In this document: positions 4,724 to 5,865 of the stretch, piece after piece
How positions within the stretch are numbered: position 1 is the stretch's first letter
How the letters are laid out: each line of letters begins with the position of its first letter
Source of the DNA: an uncultured Micrococcales bacterium
GTDB taxonomy: Bacteria; Actinomycetota; Actinomycetes; Actinomycetales; Microbacteriaceae
Reading direction: 5' to 3'
NCBI GenBank assembly: GCA_903929105.1
Contig: CAIYTL010000041.1
Span: 1 to 5,865, forward strand
Length of the DNA: 5,865 nt
Position numbers and translations under genes: made by a program
Notes under the pieces: model-generated
What the model saw: the letters and a program-made list of their open reading frames with translations, nothing else
Database searches by the model: none
What the model was told of the DNA's origin: nothing

Positions 4724-5865
4724 ATGCAAACCAATAAACGACGCATCTCGCCGTTCGTGTTTTTGCAATTGTCCTCATTTATTGGCTTTAGCTCAGGGTC
4801 AATGGTTTTCATGTTGCTACCTTGGATGGCGATTCAATTGACAGGCCAAGCTAGCGCGGCGGGCCTAGCTGTGACACTTACGAGCATTCCTGGCCTGTTG
4901 CTTTCGCCGATTGTCGGTTCGATTATCGATAAGTATGGCCGCCGTAGGTCATCCATTTTTATTGAATTGGTGAACGCTGTTGTGACAATGGCGATTCCCC
5001 TGTGGGCGGCGGCCACTGGTCAGGTGAACTTTGCGTTTTTGATCATTGTGATGCTAGTGCGTTCGGCGGTAGGGTCTGGCGGGGCAACGGCTCGCAAAAG
5101 CCTGCTGCCCGATGCGGCTGCTGCCGGCAATATGTCACTCGAGCGCGCTAACTCGATTCAAGAGTCAATCGTTGCGGCCGGGTTTGCAATTGGCCCTGCG
5201 CTCGCCGCGCTTTGCATTCAGTGGTTTGGCACGAACAACACTTTTTGGATCGTCGCTGGCCTTGGTGCTTTGAGCGGTTTTGCTGCGATGCTCATTCGAG
5301 TCGTTGAACATCGCGAGGCTCACGACGATGACGAAGGGCGTCACTGGGCGAGCTATGCCGTTCAGGGTTTCAAGATTCTGTTCAACACACCATCGGTTTT
5401 GTTGCTGTTAGCAACCATGCTTGGCTTAGCCATCATCTATTTGCCGACCGAAATGGTGGTTCTGCCGGCGCTCTACAACCAGGCCAAAGACCCGCAGGGC
5501 TTGGGCTTTTTGATCTCGACAATGGCCATTTTCACCACGGTTGGTTCGCTAGGTTTCGAGAAAATCACCAAACATCTCAGCTATAGCAACACATTTAGAT
5601 TGGCGACCCTCACTCTCGCAGCGAGCATGATTCCGATGGCATTTTTTCCACCCCAGTGGGCAATGTTGCTATGCGGCGCTCTATTAGGGCTCGGATGGGG
5701 CCCGTTGCCCCCGCTAGTAAACACTGTTATTCAACGCAAGATACCCGCCAATAAACGCGGACGAGTCTTTAGCCTAGAAATGACCATTTGGACAGCCGGC
5801 CCAATGACCTCAATGAGCCTTGTTGGCTGGGGTGTTGATGCTTTGGGTGGCAAGCCGATGTATGC
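4724..5865 (+). CDS. MFS transporter, drug/siderophore-exporter type, 3' end beyond window
   Basis: An open frame of 380 codons starts at ATG 4724 and runs uninterrupted off the window end, so the C-terminus is missing; family members are usually a little over 400 residues. After a basic start (MQTNKRR), TM1 includes SSFIGFSSGSMVFMLLPW (17-34). Motif A is complete between TM2 and TM3 as GSIIDKYGRRR (65-75). The following GSGGATARKSLLPD and LERANSIQESI stretch resembles the EntS/MefA-like exporters (compare ARxxLLPE and LxxANAL in that group). This points to export of a small hydrophobic compound or siderophore, but the substrate is not readable. A His- and Asp-rich cytoplasmic segment (EHREAHDDDEGRH, coded near 5310-5345) lies between the two halves. 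AAGG 9 nt upstream supports the start. It is divergent from the other MFS gene, from which it differs in subfamily. Confidence 0.9.
   Translation, partial: MQTNKRRISPFVFLQLSSFIGFSSGSMVFMLLPWMAIQLTGQASAAGLAVTLTSIPGLLLSPIVGSIIDKYGRRRSSIFIELVNAVVTMAIPLWAAATGQVNFAFLIIVMLVRSAVGSGGATARKSLLPDAAAAGNMSLERANSIQESIVAAGFAIGPALAALCIQWFGTNNTFWIVAGLGALSGFAAMLIRVVEHREAHDDDEGRHWASYAVQGFKILFNTPSVLLLLATMLGLAIIYLPTEMVVLPALYNQAKDPQGLGFLISTMAIFTTVGSLGFEKITKHLSYSNTFRLATLTLAASMIPMAFFPPQWAMLLCGALLGLGWGPLPPLVNTVIQRKIPANKRGRVFSLEMTIWTAGPMTSMSLVGWGVDALGGKPMY

Noticed and set aside
4724..5865. Truncated pseudogene
   Set aside because: The frame is open without stops to the last base; it ends only because the window does.

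Overview
The window looks like a stretch of an actinobacterial chromosome of moderate GC. A compact, streamlined genome such as a freshwater Microbacteriaceae relative would fit, but that placement is inference. It rests on the encoded families (a LysE/ArgO exporter and a two-TM protein with a C-terminal SVSNRQKP-type domain that I associate with Actinobacteria), on very short intergenic gaps, on a tRNA gene without an encoded CCA, and on TAnnnT -10 boxes placed where leaderless mRNAs would start at the ATG. I see no transposase, integrase, CRISPR array or phage gene.

Positions 1-301 hold an Ala-tRNA(TGC) gene, cut at its 5' end by the window edge, and a strong intrinsic terminator. A 48-bp near-perfect repeat of the tRNA 3' end plus terminator lies 160 bp downstream, and the terminator in that second copy has decayed. 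The 112 bp between the copies has no convincing gene. Next comes a small antibiotic-biosynthesis-monooxygenase-fold protein (302-586, +). It converges on a two-gene minus-strand operon: a small XRE-family regulator (1734-1967) overlapping by ATGA an unrecognised membrane protein with about eight TM segments (607-1737).

Divergent from that operon, across a 106-bp regulatory gap, is a LysE/ArgO-type amino-acid exporter (2074-2685, +). It is followed after 24 bp by a membrane-anchored conserved protein of unknown function (2710-3462, +). That protein's 3' end overlaps by 12 bp the convergent end of a YbjJ-like MFS transporter (3451-4656, -). A second MFS transporter, of the drug/siderophore-exporter type, diverges from it across 67 bp and runs off the window end (4724-5865, +).

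The best cross-cutting signal concerns start sites. The first gene of each of four transcription units has no good Shine-Dalgarno but has a TAnnnT hexamer at -12 to -7 (or -13 to -8) from a start ATG. The two genes lying second in their units have good G-rich Shine-Dalgarno sequences. This suggests leaderless transcription for unit-leading genes. The gene content is otherwise ordinary: small-molecule export and membrane functions, without a clearly new multi-gene system.
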